Origin: Derxia gummosa DSM 723
GTDB lineage: Bacteria; Pseudomonadota; Gammaproteobacteria; Burkholderiales; Burkholderiaceae_E
Direction of reading: 5' to 3'
Length of the DNA stretch: 64,000 nucleotides
NCBI RefSeq assembly: GCF_000482785.1
Contig: NZ_AXWS01000001.1
Location: forward strand, 27,005 to 91,004
Shown here: positions 1 to 8,553 of the stretch, one piece after another
Layout of the letters: every line of letters starts with the position of its first letter
Position numbering within the stretch: position 1 is the first letter of the stretch
Program-made: the position numbers and the translations under genes
Notes under the pieces: generated by a model
Database searches by the model: none
What the model was told of the DNA's origin: nothing
What the model saw: only the letters and a program-made list of their open reading frames with translations

Positions 1-429
1 AGCAATGGCGATCCGGCGACGCTGCGCATCAAGGAGGCGCGCGAGGAGATCCGCGTCGGCGACCGTCTCGTGCCGACCGAATCCAGCGACTTCCCGACCT
101 ACATGCCGCATGCGGCCAGCACCGTCATCGACGGGCGCGTGGTCTCGATCTACAACGGCGTCGATCAGGCGGCGACCGGCATGGTGATCGCGCTCAACCG
201 GGGCGCGGCCCAGGGCGTGGAGCGCGGCCATGTGTTCCGCCTGCTCAATTACGGCGGCTACATCGTCGATCGCACCGCGGCCAACGGCGGCGAGCGCGTG
301 CGCCTGCCCGACGAGCCGGTCGGCGACGTGTTCGTGTTCCGGGTGTTCGAGAACATCAGCTACGGCCTGATCCTGCGCTCGACCAATACGACGCGCATCG
401 GCGACCGCTTCGTCTCCAAGCTCGACTGA
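1..429 (+). CDS. C-terminal part of a LysM-type envelope protein (partial)
   Basis: The reading frame is open from base 1 and ends in TGA at 427-429, so only the last 142 residues are present. The visible part is a soluble beta-rich domain containing the phrases IRVGDRLVP, AATGMVIALNRGAAQGV and GHVFRLLNYGG. These resemble the C-terminal half of the LysM-domain proteins that precede dprA in betaproteobacteria. No LysM repeat is inside the window, so the assignment rests on position and general likeness. The stop is 4 bases before dprA, which suggests co-transcription. A start at the internal ATG (70) would be artificial because coding continues upstream. Confidence 0.6.
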   Translation, partial: SNGDPATLRIKEAREEIRVGDRLVPTESSDFPTYMPHAASTVIDGRVVSIYNGVDQAATGMVIALNRGAAQGVERGHVFRLLNYGGYIVDRTAANGGERVRLPDEPVGDVFVFRVFENISYGLILRSTNTTRIGDRFVSKLD

Positions 430-433
430 GCCG

Positions 434-1702
434 GTGGCGGCCCTGCCCGAGGCGCGTCGCGCCGAGCTGGCCGCCTGGTTGCGGCTGATGGCGACCGAAG
501 GCGTCGGCCCGGTGGCCGCGCGCGAACTGCTGGCGGCGCTCGGGCCGCCCGAGCAAATCTTCGCGCTGGGGTCGGCCGCGCTGGCGCGCGCCGCCGGCGA
601 CAAGCTCGGCCGCGCGCTCGCCTCCGCTCCCGATGCCGACGCGCAAGCGCTGATCGAACGCACGCTCGACTGGGCAGCCCAGTCCGACCGGCATCTGATC
701 ACGCTGGCCGACGCCGACTATCCGCGGCAGCTCCTCACCATCGCCGACCCGCCGCCGCTGCTGTGGGCGATCGGCAATCTCTCGCTGCTGCGCACGCCGG
801 CCATCGCCATCGTCGGCAGCCGCAACGCGACGGCCCAGGGCATCGAGAACGCGCGCGGCTTCGCGGCCAATCTCGCGGGCGCCGGACTGACCGTCGTGTC
901 GGGCCTCGCGCTCGGCATCGACACCGCCGCGCACGAGGGCGCGCTCGATGCGGGTGCGACGATCGCCGTGATCGGCACTGGCGCCGACATCGTCTATCCG
1001 GCGCGCAATCGGGCGCTCGCGCATCGCATCGCGGCGGGCGGGCTGATCCTGTCGGAGCAGCCGCTCGGCACCGGCGTGCACAAGGCGAGCTTTCCGCGCC
1101 GCAACCGAATCATTTCCGGGCTGTCGCTCGGCGTGCTGGTGGTCGAGGCGGCCGCCGGGTCGGGCTCGCTCATCACCGCGCGGCAGGCGATCGAGCAGGG
1201 GCGCGAGGTGTTCGCGATTCCGGGTTCGATCCACTCGGCGCTGTCGAAGGGCTGTCACCAGCTCATCCGCGAGGGCGCCAAGCTGGTGGACGAGTCGCGC
1301 CACATCCTCGACGAACTGCTGCCGATCGGCTTCCAGCCCGATCCGGCGTCCGCAACCCGCGGGCGCCGTGCATCTGCCCGGGCGGCGCCTTCGCCCGAGC
1401 AGGTGCGCGCGGCGCTGGCGCGGTCGGTCGGCCGGCCCGACGTGGCGTCCGAACGGACGGTTGCCCCGGATGCTCCGGGCGACACCAACGGGCCGACCGG
1501 CATCGCCGCAGGTGACGCGCTTCCGGTATCCCACCCCTGGCTCGACGCGGCCGGCGTGGAGCCCTTCACCGTGGACGGGCTTGCCGAGCGCTGCGGCGCC
1601 GACGCCTCGGCCCTGCTCACGGCCCTGCTCGACTGGGAACTTGACGGCCTCGTCGCCCGCCTGCCGGGCGGTTTTTTCCAGCGCCTGCAACGTCCGGTCT
1701 GA
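434..1702 (+). CDS. dprA: DNA processing protein DprA (Smf)
   Basis: A 422-residue protein starting with GTG, 4 bases after the preceding stop. DprA binds incoming single-stranded DNA and loads RecA during natural transformation. The Rossmann-like core is clear around residues 120-250: AIVGSRNATAQG, VVSGLALGIDTAAHEGAL, a GTG phosphate-binding turn, FPRRNRIISGLS and GSGSLITA. An N-terminal helical (SAM-like) segment precedes it. A C-terminal winged-helix domain (about residues 375-418) follows a Pro/Ala-rich linker. Length matches the long DprA form typical of proteobacteria. Presence of DprA alone does not show the organism is competent, since no other com gene is in the window. Confidence 0.96.
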   Translation: MAALPEARRAELAAWLRLMATEGVGPVAARELLAALGPPEQIFALGSAALARAAGDKLGRALASAPDADAQALIERTLDWAAQSDRHLITLADADYPRQLLTIADPPPLLWAIGNLSLLRTPAIAIVGSRNATAQGIENARGFAANLAGAGLTVVSGLALGIDTAAHEGALDAGATIAVIGTGADIVYPARNRALAHRIAAGGLILSEQPLGTGVHKASFPRRNRIISGLSLGVLVVEAAAGSGSLITARQAIEQGREVFAIPGSIHSALSKGCHQLIREGAKLVDESRHILDELLPIGFQPDPASATRGRRASARAAPSPEQVRAALARSVGRPDVASERTVAPDAPGDTNGPTGIAAGDALPVSHPWLDAAGVEPFTVDGLAERCGADASALLTALLDWELDGLVARLPGGFFQRLQRPV

Positions 1703-1775
1703 CTCCGCAAAGCGCCGCCAAACGGCGGCTTTTCATCGGTTGCCGCTCAGGGTTTTCGCGGGTAGAGTCGTTCGC

Positions 1776-2234
1776 ATGTTCGACGTCCTGATCTATCTGT
1801 TCGAGAACTACTTCAATCCGAGCGCATGCCCGGACGCCGACGTGCTGGCCAAGAAACTCACCGCCGTCGGCTTCGAACGCGAAGAGATTGACGAGGCGCT
1901 CGACTGGCTCAACGGCCTGTCCAAGGCCAGCTCGGCTCCGGTGCCGATGGCGCTTGCCGCCTCGGCCGGGCACCGGGTCTACACCGCGTGGGAAATCGAC
2001 CAGCTCGGTGTCGAGGCGATCGGATTCGTCAGCTTTCTAGAATCAGCCGGTGTCATCGATCCGGCTCAGCGCGAACTCATCATCGAGCGCTCTGTCGCCG
2101 TCGGCGAATCGCCGATCGGCGCTGAACAGTTCAAGGTCATCGTCCTCATGGTGCTCTGGAGCCAAGAGGCCGAGGTCGACGCGCTCATCCTCGAAGAGCT
2201 GCTCGACGACGGCTCGCCGCGCGAATTGCACTGA
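1776..2234 (+). CDS. smg: Smg family protein (DUF494)
   Basis: A 152-residue protein beginning MFDVLIYLFENYF, the hallmark N-terminus of Smg/DUF494. A longer frame is open upstream, but only the ATG at 1776 gives the family N-terminus. Smg genes lie between dprA and topA or topB in many beta- and gammaproteobacteria, exactly as here. The family has no firmly established biochemical role. The sequence is acidic and alpha-helical with no membrane segment. A perfect 7-bp stem with a 3-base loop (2239-2255) follows the stop, but it lacks a T-run, so I do not call it a terminator. Confidence 0.93.
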   Translation: MFDVLIYLFENYFNPSACPDADVLAKKLTAVGFEREEIDEALDWLNGLSKASSAPVPMALAASAGHRVYTAWEIDQLGVEAIGFVSFLESAGVIDPAQRELIIERSVAVGESPIGAEQFKVIVLMVLWSQEAEVDALILEELLDDGSPRELH

Positions 2235-2331
2235 CGTCGGCCTGCCGAGCAGGCCATCCCGCACACGAACGATGCCCGGCACCCGGTGACATGCTTTTGC
2301 ATGACGGATACCGCTGCCATCATGGGGCGCG

Positions 2332-2361
2332 TTGTGCCGAAATTTTGAAACCGCCTACACT
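2332..2361 (+). promoter_or_regulatory. Putative sigma-70 promoter of topB
   Basis: TTGTGC (2332-2337) and TACACT (2356-2361) are 18 bases apart, ahead of topB by about 60 bases and after the smg stop. The match to TTGACA/TATAAT is moderate. This is inference from sequence only. Confidence 0.4.
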
Positions 2362-2422
2362 TGGCCCCCCTTGCGGGGTGGCCGGTATGCGCGCCGCCCA
2401 TCTTTCGAGTCTGGCGTTCAAC

Positions 2423-5002
2423 ATGTCCAAGAGCCTGATCATTGCCGAAAAGCCCTCGGTCGCGAACGACATCGCGAAAGCCCTGGGTGGATTTGCCAAG
2501 CACGACGGTTATTTCGAATCGGACGACTACATCATTTCGTCGGCGGTCGGCCATCTGCTTGAAATCTTTGCGGAAGATGACCCGAAACGCGGCAAATGGA
2601 GTTTCACCCATCTGCCCGTCATTCCGAAGGAATTCGGCCTTCAGCCGATTGCCAAGAATGAAGATCGGCTCAAGCTGCTCAGCAAGCTCATTCGCCGCAA
2701 GGACGTCACCGCACTCATCAATGCCTGTGACGCGGGCCGCGAAGGCGAATTGATCTTCCGCTACATCACGCAGGCGGCGAAGGCCAAGCAGCCCGTGCGT
2801 CGGCTCTGGTTGCAATCGATGACGCCGGCCGCGATCCGCGAAGGCTTCGGCAAGCTGCGCAGCGACGAGGACATGCAGCCGCTGGCCAATGCCGCGCGCA
2901 GCCGCAGCGAAGCCGACTGGATCGTCGGCATCAACGGCACCCGCGCCATGACCGCCTTCAACAGCAAGGGCGGCGGTTTCTATCTGACGACGGTGGGCCG
3001 TGTGCAGACGCCGACGCTCGCCGTCGTGGTCGAGCGCGAAAAGAAGATCAAGAGCTTCGTCGCGCGCGATTACTGGGAAGTGAAGGCCGAATTCGTCGTC
3101 GGCGCCGGCACCTACGAAGCCAAGTGGTTTGACCCGAAATATAAGAAGGACGAAGCCACGGCGCGCGCGGCCAAATTGCCCGGCGCGCCCGAACCCGAGC
3201 ATCTGCGCGACAACCGCATCTGGTCGGTCGATGAAGCGAAGGAAATCGTCGCGGCCACGCGTGGCAAGCGCGGTGTCGTTACCGAAGAAGCCAAGCCCTC
3301 GTCGCAATTGTCGCCGCTGCTGTATGACCTGACGTCATTGCAGCGCGAGGCGAATTCACGTTTCGGTTTCTCGGCCAAGACGACGCTGTCGATTGCCCAG
3401 GAGCTGTATGAAAAGCACAAGGTCCTGACCTATCCGCGTACCGATTCGCGCCATCTGCCCGAGGATTACCTCAAGACCGTGCGCTCGACCTTCGAATCGC
3501 TCGCGGGTCAGAACAATTACTTCAAGTTCTGCAAGCAGGCGATCGACGGCAATTACATCAAGCCGAACAAGCGGGTTTTCGACAACACCAAGATCAGCGA
3601 TCACTTCGCCATCATCCCGACGCTCGAAACGCCGAAGAACCTCGGCGAGGTGCAGCAGAAGATCTATGACCTCGTGGTCAAGCGTTTCATCGCCGTGTTC
3701 TTCCCGGCGGCGGAATTCATGGTGACCACGCGCATCACGAAGATCGAGCATCACCATTTCAAGACCGAAGGCAAGGTAATGGTGAATGCGGGCTGGCTGG
3801 CCGTCTATGGCCGTGATGCCCAGGGCGAGGACGCCAATCTGGTCGCCGTCGGCCCGAACGAAAAGCCGCTGGCCGACAGGGTTGACGCGATCGCGCTGCA
3901 AACCAAGCCGCCCGCGCGCTACAACGAAGCGACGCTGCTGTCGGCAATGGAAGGCGCCGGCAAATTGCTCGATGACGATGAATTGCGCGAGGCAATGGCA
4001 CAGAAGGGCCTCGGCACGCCGGCGACGCGCGCGGCGATCATCGAAGGTCTCATCAATGAAAAGTATCTGATCCGCGATGGCCGTGATCTGGTGCCGACGG
4101 CCAAGGCCTTCCAGTTGATGACGCTGCTGCACGGTCTGGGCGTGAGCGAATTGACCCATCCCGAATTGACCGGCGAATGGGAATACAAGCTGGCGCAGAT
4201 GGAGCGTGGCCAATTGGCGCGTGAGGACTTCATGCGCGAGATCGCGCAGATGACTCAGCTCATCGTCAAGCGCGCGAAGGAATACGACAGCGACACGGTG
4301 CCCGGTGATTACGCCGTGCTGCATACGCCCTGCCCGAATTGCGGCGGCACGATCAGGGAAAACTACCGGCGTTTTGCCTGCGAGAAATGTGCCTTCTCGA
4401 TGACGAAGGTGCCGGGCGGCCGGCAATTCGAGATTCCGGAAGTCGAGGAGTTGCTCGAAAAGCGCGAGATCGGTCCGCTGCAAGGCTTTCGTTCAAAGAT
4501 GGGTCGGCCCTTCGCGGCAATCCTGCGCATCGTCCAGGATGACGCGCTCAAGACCGAAACCGGCAATGCCTTCAAGCTCGAATTCGATTTCGGTCAGGAC
4601 AATGCCGAGGAGGAATCGGGCGAGGAAGTCGATTTCTCGGGCGAGCAGCCGCTCGGCACCTGCCCGAAATGCGGTGGCAAGGTGTTCGAGCAGGGCATGA
4701 ATTATGTGTGCGAGAACCAGCCGGCCAAGCGCTGCGATTTCCGCTCGGGCAAGGTGATTCTCCAGCAGGAGATCGCGCGCGAGCAGATGACCAAGCTGCT
4801 GACTGAAGGCAAGACCGATCTGCTGGTCAATTTCGTTTCCAACCGCAATGGCCGGAAGTTCAAGGCCTTCCTGGTGCGGCAGGACGACGGAAAGATCGGC
4901 TTCGAATTCGCGCCGCGCGAACCGAAACCGGCCGGCAAGACCGCCGGGCGCGCCGCCGCCAAGAAAAGCCCGGGCAAGCGCGAAACCGCCGATGCAGAGT
5001 GA
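2423..5002 (+). CDS. topB: DNA topoisomerase III
   Basis: An 859-residue type IA topoisomerase, which relaxes and decatenates DNA through a transient 5'-phosphotyrosine. The Toprim domain starts at once (SLIIAEKPSVANDIAKALG) and carries DAGREGELIFRYI. The active tyrosine lies in TYPRTDSRHLP near residue 338. Domain folds IA-5 and IA-6 follow, and the C-terminus holds two Cys-rich zinc ribbons (CPNCGG...CEKC and CPKCGG...CENQPAKRC) plus a Lys/Ala tail. The frame is open upstream to 2291, but the ATG at 2423 starts the Toprim domain. Codon use is noticeably less GC-biased than its neighbours, with many AAT, TTG and GAA codons and repeated AATT tetranucleotides. Confidence 0.96.
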   Translation: MSKSLIIAEKPSVANDIAKALGGFAKHDGYFESDDYIISSAVGHLLEIFAEDDPKRGKWSFTHLPVIPKEFGLQPIAKNEDRLKLLSKLIRRKDVTALINACDAGREGELIFRYITQAAKAKQPVRRLWLQSMTPAAIREGFGKLRSDEDMQPLANAARSRSEADWIVGINGTRAMTAFNSKGGGFYLTTVGRVQTPTLAVVVEREKKIKSFVARDYWEVKAEFVVGAGTYEAKWFDPKYKKDEATARAAKLPGAPEPEHLRDNRIWSVDEAKEIVAATRGKRGVVTEEAKPSSQLSPLLYDLTSLQREANSRFGFSAKTTLSIAQELYEKHKVLTYPRTDSRHLPEDYLKTVRSTFESLAGQNNYFKFCKQAIDGNYIKPNKRVFDNTKISDHFAIIPTLETPKNLGEVQQKIYDLVVKRFIAVFFPAAEFMVTTRITKIEHHHFKTEGKVMVNAGWLAVYGRDAQGEDANLVAVGPNEKPLADRVDAIALQTKPPARYNEATLLSAMEGAGKLLDDDELREAMAQKGLGTPATRAAIIEGLINEKYLIRDGRDLVPTAKAFQLMTLLHGLGVSELTHPELTGEWEYKLAQMERGQLAREDFMREIAQMTQLIVKRAKEYDSDTVPGDYAVLHTPCPNCGGTIRENYRRFACEKCAFSMTKVPGGRQFEIPEVEELLEKREIGPLQGFRSKMGRPFAAILRIVQDDALKTETGNAFKLEFDFGQDNAEEESGEEVDFSGEQPLGTCPKCGGKVFEQGMNYVCENQPAKRCDFRSGKVILQQEIAREQMTKLLTEGKTDLLVNFVSNRNGRKFKAFLVRQDDGKIGFEFAPREPKPAGKTAGRAAAKKSPGKRETADAE

Positions 5003-5046
5003 GGCGGACGGCGCGATGACGGTGGGCGGTTCAGTGGGGCGACGTG

Positions 5047-6252
5047 ATGTCTGAGCTGGCGCAGGCAGGCGCTGCGCGGCGGGGAGTCACCGAGGTTTTC
5101 GACCGCCGCTATGCCGACCTCTGCGTCGCACTGGAGAGCGATTCGCGCCGGCGCCATCTGCCGGGGCAGGCGGGCCTGGACGGTGCGGCGGTCGATTTCT
5201 CGCACAACGACTATCTTGGGCTCGCGCGCGATCCGGATGCGATCGCGGCGCTGTGCGAAACCGCGCGGGCGCGCGGCGTGGGCGCGACCGGGTCGCGGCT
5301 GCTGTCGGGTGACTGGCCCGAGCATGCCGCGCTCGAAGCGGCGATCGCGGCGGCCAAGGGCACCGAGGCGGCGCTGGTGTTTCCATCGGGCTATCAGGCC
5401 AATGCGACCGCGCTCGCCGCGCTGCTCGACCGCAAGACGCTCGGCGCCGAGCCGCTGCTGTTCGCCGACCGGCTCAATCACGCGAGCTTGCATCACGCCT
5501 GCCAGCTCGCCGGCGTGCATCAGCTGCGCTACCGGCACAACGATCTCGGCCATTTGGGCGAACTGCTGGCGAAGCATGCCGACGATGCGCGCCCCAAGTT
5601 CATCGTGGCCGAGACCATCTTCGGCATGGACGGCGACTCGCTCGACATGCCGGCGCTGGCGGCACTGGCCGACGCGCACTCGGCCTTCCTCTGGCTCGAC
5701 GAGGCGCATGCGACCGGCGTCGCGGGCGCGACCGGCCAAGGCCTCGCCAGCGGCTGGATCGGTGGACGCGGCGCGGCCATGGGTACCTTCAGCAAGGCGA
5801 TCGGCGCCCAGGGCGCCTATGTGGCGTGCAGCCGCGCGGTGCGCGACTACCTGCTCAACCGCTGCACCGGTTTCATCTATTCGACCGGCATCGCGCCGGC
5901 GATGGCGGCGGCCGTGCATGCGGTGTGGAACAAGCTGCCCATGCTGGACCAGACGCGGGCGCGGCTCATGGCGCGCGCCGATGCCTTTCGCAAGCGTTTG
6001 CAGGCCGCCGGCCTCGATACCGGAAGCTCCACCACGCACATCGTGCCGGTCATCGTCGGCAGCGATGCGCGCGCGCTCGAACTCAAGGCCTGGCTCGCCG
6101 CACGCGGGATGATCGTGTCGGCGGTGCGGCCGCCGACGGTGCCGCCCAACACGGCGCGCATCCGCATTGCGTTCGCGGCCTCGCACGGCGATGCGCAGGT
6201 CGATGCGCTGGCTGACGCCATCCTCGACTGGCACGCCACTCGGGGCGCCTGA
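5047..6252 (+). CDS. bioF: 8-amino-7-oxononanoate synthase
   Basis: A 401-residue PLP enzyme that condenses pimeloyl-ACP with alanine, the first ring-assembly step of biotin synthesis. Visible motifs are DFSHNDYLGLA near the start, GATGSRLLSG, the aspartate motif LDEAHATG, and the PLP-lysine motif GTFSKAIGAQGAYV. Length fits BioF/KBL aminotransferases. The first possible start is GTG at 5044, immediately followed by ATG at 5047, which I prefer. The stop overlaps the ATG of the next gene (TGATG), so bioF, the esterase, bioC and bioD are a translationally coupled unit. KBL (glycine acyltransferase) is excluded by context. Confidence 0.95.
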   Translation: MSELAQAGAARRGVTEVFDRRYADLCVALESDSRRRHLPGQAGLDGAAVDFSHNDYLGLARDPDAIAALCETARARGVGATGSRLLSGDWPEHAALEAAIAAAKGTEAALVFPSGYQANATALAALLDRKTLGAEPLLFADRLNHASLHHACQLAGVHQLRYRHNDLGHLGELLAKHADDARPKFIVAETIFGMDGDSLDMPALAALADAHSAFLWLDEAHATGVAGATGQGLASGWIGGRGAAMGTFSKAIGAQGAYVACSRAVRDYLLNRCTGFIYSTGIAPAMAAAVHAVWNKLPMLDQTRARLMARADAFRKRLQAAGLDTGSSTTHIVPVIVGSDARALELKAWLAARGMIVSAVRPPTVPPNTARIRIAFAASHGDAQVDALADAILDWHATRGA

Positions 6253-7028
6253 TGCCGCGCTTCCTGCTCTGTCACGGCTGGGCCCACGACGGCCGCAGCC
6301 TCGATGCCCTGGTCGCCGCGCTGCGCGAGCGATTTCCCGCATCCGAAATGCGGGTTCAGGAGCTTGGCTTTGCCGGCGAGCCGGTGGACGCGCTGGCAGA
6401 GACAGCCGGCCGCGACGATGGCGAGTGGATCGGCATCGGGCATTCCTGGGGCTTCGCGCAATTGCTGACCCCTGCCGCGCCGCGCTGGAAGGCACTGGTG
6501 TCGATCAACGGCTTCCTGCGCTTCTGCCGCGCGCCGGGCCGACGCACCGGCACACCGGCGCGAGCGCTCGACGCGATGCTCGCGCGACTGGCGGTCGATC
6601 CCGAAGGCTGTCTTGGCGACTTCCGCGCGCGCTGCGCGACCGTGGGCGATGTGAAAGATGGGACGATGTCCGGCGAGTCCGCAACGATTGCCGTCGGCGG
6701 CAGGTCCGACGTCGAGATCGCCGCGTATGCGCAGGACGTCCCGCCGCTACCCGGCAGTGCCCGGCTGGCCCGTCTGACCACGGCCCTGACCGCCTTGCGC
6801 GACAGCGACTTCGCCCCGCCCGTCGGCACGCCGCTGCTCGCGCTCGCCGCCACCGGCGACCTGATCGTCCCGCCCGATCACGCCCGCGCCCAGTTCGATC
6901 CGGCGCAGGGCGGCTGCGCGACGGAACTCCTGATGCTGGCCGGCGGTCATCTCCTGCCCGGCACCCATCCCGCAGCCTGCGCCGACGCCATCGCACGTTT
7001 CGTGAGCACGCTGCCCGCCACCGCATGA
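6252..7028 (+). CDS. Alpha/beta hydrolase, BioH-like pimeloyl-ACP methyl ester esterase
   Basis: A 258-residue cytosolic alpha/beta hydrolase. The N-terminus FLLCHGWAHDG matches the oxyanion segment, GIGHSWGFAQ contains the nucleophile serine, and the acid and histidine sit in TGDLIVPPDH and LAGGHLLPGTH. In the biotin pathway such an enzyme removes the methyl group from pimeloyl-ACP methyl ester made by BioC. The position between bioF and bioC with overlaps on both sides strongly supports that role. The sequence is diverged from classical BioH and the family has several non-homologous or remote replacements (BioG, BioK, BioV), so I leave the symbol empty. Confidence 0.82.
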   Translation: MPRFLLCHGWAHDGRSLDALVAALRERFPASEMRVQELGFAGEPVDALAETAGRDDGEWIGIGHSWGFAQLLTPAAPRWKALVSINGFLRFCRAPGRRTGTPARALDAMLARLAVDPEGCLGDFRARCATVGDVKDGTMSGESATIAVGGRSDVEIAAYAQDVPPLPGSARLARLTTALTALRDSDFAPPVGTPLLALAATGDLIVPPDHARAQFDPAQGGCATELLMLAGGHLLPGTHPAACADAIARFVSTLPATA

Positions 7029-7783
7029 ACCGCCGCATCCCGATCGTCGCCGACCGCTTCTCCGCCGCCGCCGCCCGCTACGACAGCATCGCCCGCGCCC
7101 AGCACGAGGCTGCTGCCCGCTTCGCCGACTGGCTCGCCGCGCGCAGTACTGGCGATCGTCCGGCGCGCATTGCCGAGCTGGGTTGCGGCACCGGCTTCTT
7201 CACTGCGCATCTGCTCGACCGCTGGCCCGACGCGACCGTGCTCGCCACCGATGTCGCGCCCGCGATGGCCGCGCGCTGCGCCGAGCGCTTCGCCGACGAG
7301 CCGCGCCTGGAAACCGGATGCGCCGACGCAGCCCGCGCGCGCTTCTCGCCCACGCCCGACTGGGTCGTCTCGACCATGTGCCTGCAATGGGTGCGGCCGC
7401 TTGAAGCAGTGCTCGACATGCATCTTTCGCAATGTCGCGTGCTCGCCTTCAGCCTGCTGCTCGACGGTTCCTTCGCGGCCTGGCGCGACGCCCATGAACG
7501 TGCCGGCCTCGACTGCGGCCTCCAGCCCATGCTCCGCGCCGACGATCTTGCCGCCTTGTGCGCCCGGCTCGCTGCTGCCCACGGCCGGCGCTGCGAGTTC
7601 GAACAGGTGAGCATCGATGAGCCGCATGCCGACGGACTTGCCTTCGCGCGCGCGTTGCGCGGCATCGGCGCCGATGTCGCGCGCGCGGATCATCGCCCGG
7701 TCCCGTTGCGGCGCGTGCTGGCCGCCTGCGCCACGCCGCTCGTCATGAACTACGAACTCGCCTTCGTGAGGATCGCGCCATGA
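7025..7783 (+). CDS. bioC: Malonyl-ACP O-methyltransferase BioC
   Basis: A 252-residue SAM-dependent methyltransferase starting MNRRIPIVADRFSAAAARYD, the typical BioC N-terminus. Motif I is IAELGCGTGFFTAHL, and CLQWVRPLEAVL matches the BioC-specific region after the beta-4 strand. It methylates malonyl-ACP so that fatty acid synthesis can build the pimelate chain. A longer frame is open upstream, but the ATG at 7025 overlaps the esterase stop (ATGA) and its own stop overlaps bioD in the same way. Confidence 0.92.
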   Translation: MNRRIPIVADRFSAAAARYDSIARAQHEAAARFADWLAARSTGDRPARIAELGCGTGFFTAHLLDRWPDATVLATDVAPAMAARCAERFADEPRLETGCADAARARFSPTPDWVVSTMCLQWVRPLEAVLDMHLSQCRVLAFSLLLDGSFAAWRDAHERAGLDCGLQPMLRADDLAALCARLAAAHGRRCEFEQVSIDEPHADGLAFARALRGIGADVARADHRPVPLRRVLAACATPLVMNYELAFVRIAP

Positions 7784-8421
7784 AAGCCCTCTTCGTTTCA
7801 GGCACCGACACCGGCGTCGGCAAGACGCTCGCGAGCGCCTGGATCGCCCGCCACTGGAACGCGACGTACTGGAAGCCGGCCCAGACCGGTACCGCCACCG
7901 ATGACGGCGATGACAGCGGCAGCGTCGCGCGCCTCGCTGGCGTGCCCGTGCTGCCCGAGGCCTTCCGCTTTGCCGCGCCAGAATCGCCCGCGCGCGCCGC
8001 CGAGCTGGAGGGACGGCGCATTGATCCCACCGCCTTCGTGCTGCCCCGCGCGCCACGTCTCGTCGTCGAGGGCGCGGGCGGCCTGCTCGTGCCGGTGACC
8101 GACGACTTCCTCATGATCGATCTCGCGCGCCGGCTCGACCTGCCGGTACTGCTGGTCGCGCGCAGCGGCCTCGGCACGATCAACCACACGCTGCTGTCGG
8201 CCGAGGCGCTGCGCGCGCGTGGCATGCGGCTGCTCGGCGTCGTGATGAGCGGTGAGCCCAATGCCGCGAATCGCGTCGCGATCGAGCGTCATGGTGCGCT
8301 GCCGGTGCTGGCCGAGTTGCCCCGGCTCGGGACGGGTGATCTCGCCGCGCAACTGGGTGCGCTGCCGTTGCCGTGTGCCCTGCGCGCCGCGCTGGATGAG
8401 CTGGACGAGGTGGCCGGCTAG
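7780..8421 (+). CDS. bioD: Dethiobiotin synthetase
   Basis: A 213-residue ATP-dependent carboxylase that forms the ureido ring of dethiobiotin. The P-loop is at the N-terminus (VSGTDTGVGKTLAS), followed by YWKPAQTGT with the catalytic lysine and by VEGAGGLLVPV, all diagnostic of BioD. The start overlaps the bioC stop. The stop is followed within 8 bases by a hexanucleotide repeat tract and then by a convergent gene, so the coupled biotin operon ends here. Confidence 0.95.
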   Translation: MKALFVSGTDTGVGKTLASAWIARHWNATYWKPAQTGTATDDGDDSGSVARLAGVPVLPEAFRFAAPESPARAAELEGRRIDPTAFVLPRAPRLVVEGAGGLLVPVTDDFLMIDLARRLDLPVLLVARSGLGTINHTLLSAEALRARGMRLLGVVMSGEPNAANRVAIERHGALPVLAELPRLGTGDLAAQLGALPLPCALRAALDELDEVAG

Positions 8422-8428
8422 CCTGGTG

Positions 8429-8494
8429 GCCTACGCCTACGCCTACGCCTACGCCTACGCCTATGGCGATGGCGATGGCGATGGCGATGGCGAT
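8429..8494. repeat. Two adjoining hexanucleotide tracts, (GCCTAC)5-GCCTAT and (GGCGAT)5
   Basis: Five perfect GCCTAC units and one GCCTAT occupy 8429-8464. Five perfect GGCGAT units run from 8465 to 8494. The tract sits in the 132-base gap between the bioD stop and the end of the convergent methyltransferase gene. Read across, the repeats would encode Ala-Tyr and Gly-Asp dipeptides, but no bona fide frame uses them because bioD stops first. Unit number may vary between strains through slippage. Confidence 0.97.
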
Positions 8495-8553
8495 GGTGAG
8501 CGCGGATGTCATGCCGCTGCTCGCGTCTCTGTGAGGCCAGGCAGTCGCAATCC

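Noticed and set aside
2239..2255. Perfect 7-bp hairpin after smg as a terminator
   Set aside because: No T-run follows in either direction; stem is short. It may be a chance GC stem.
4702..6495. Long minus-strand frame opposite topB and bioF
   Set aside because: Shadow of well-supported plus-strand genes; Arg-rich with no motif.
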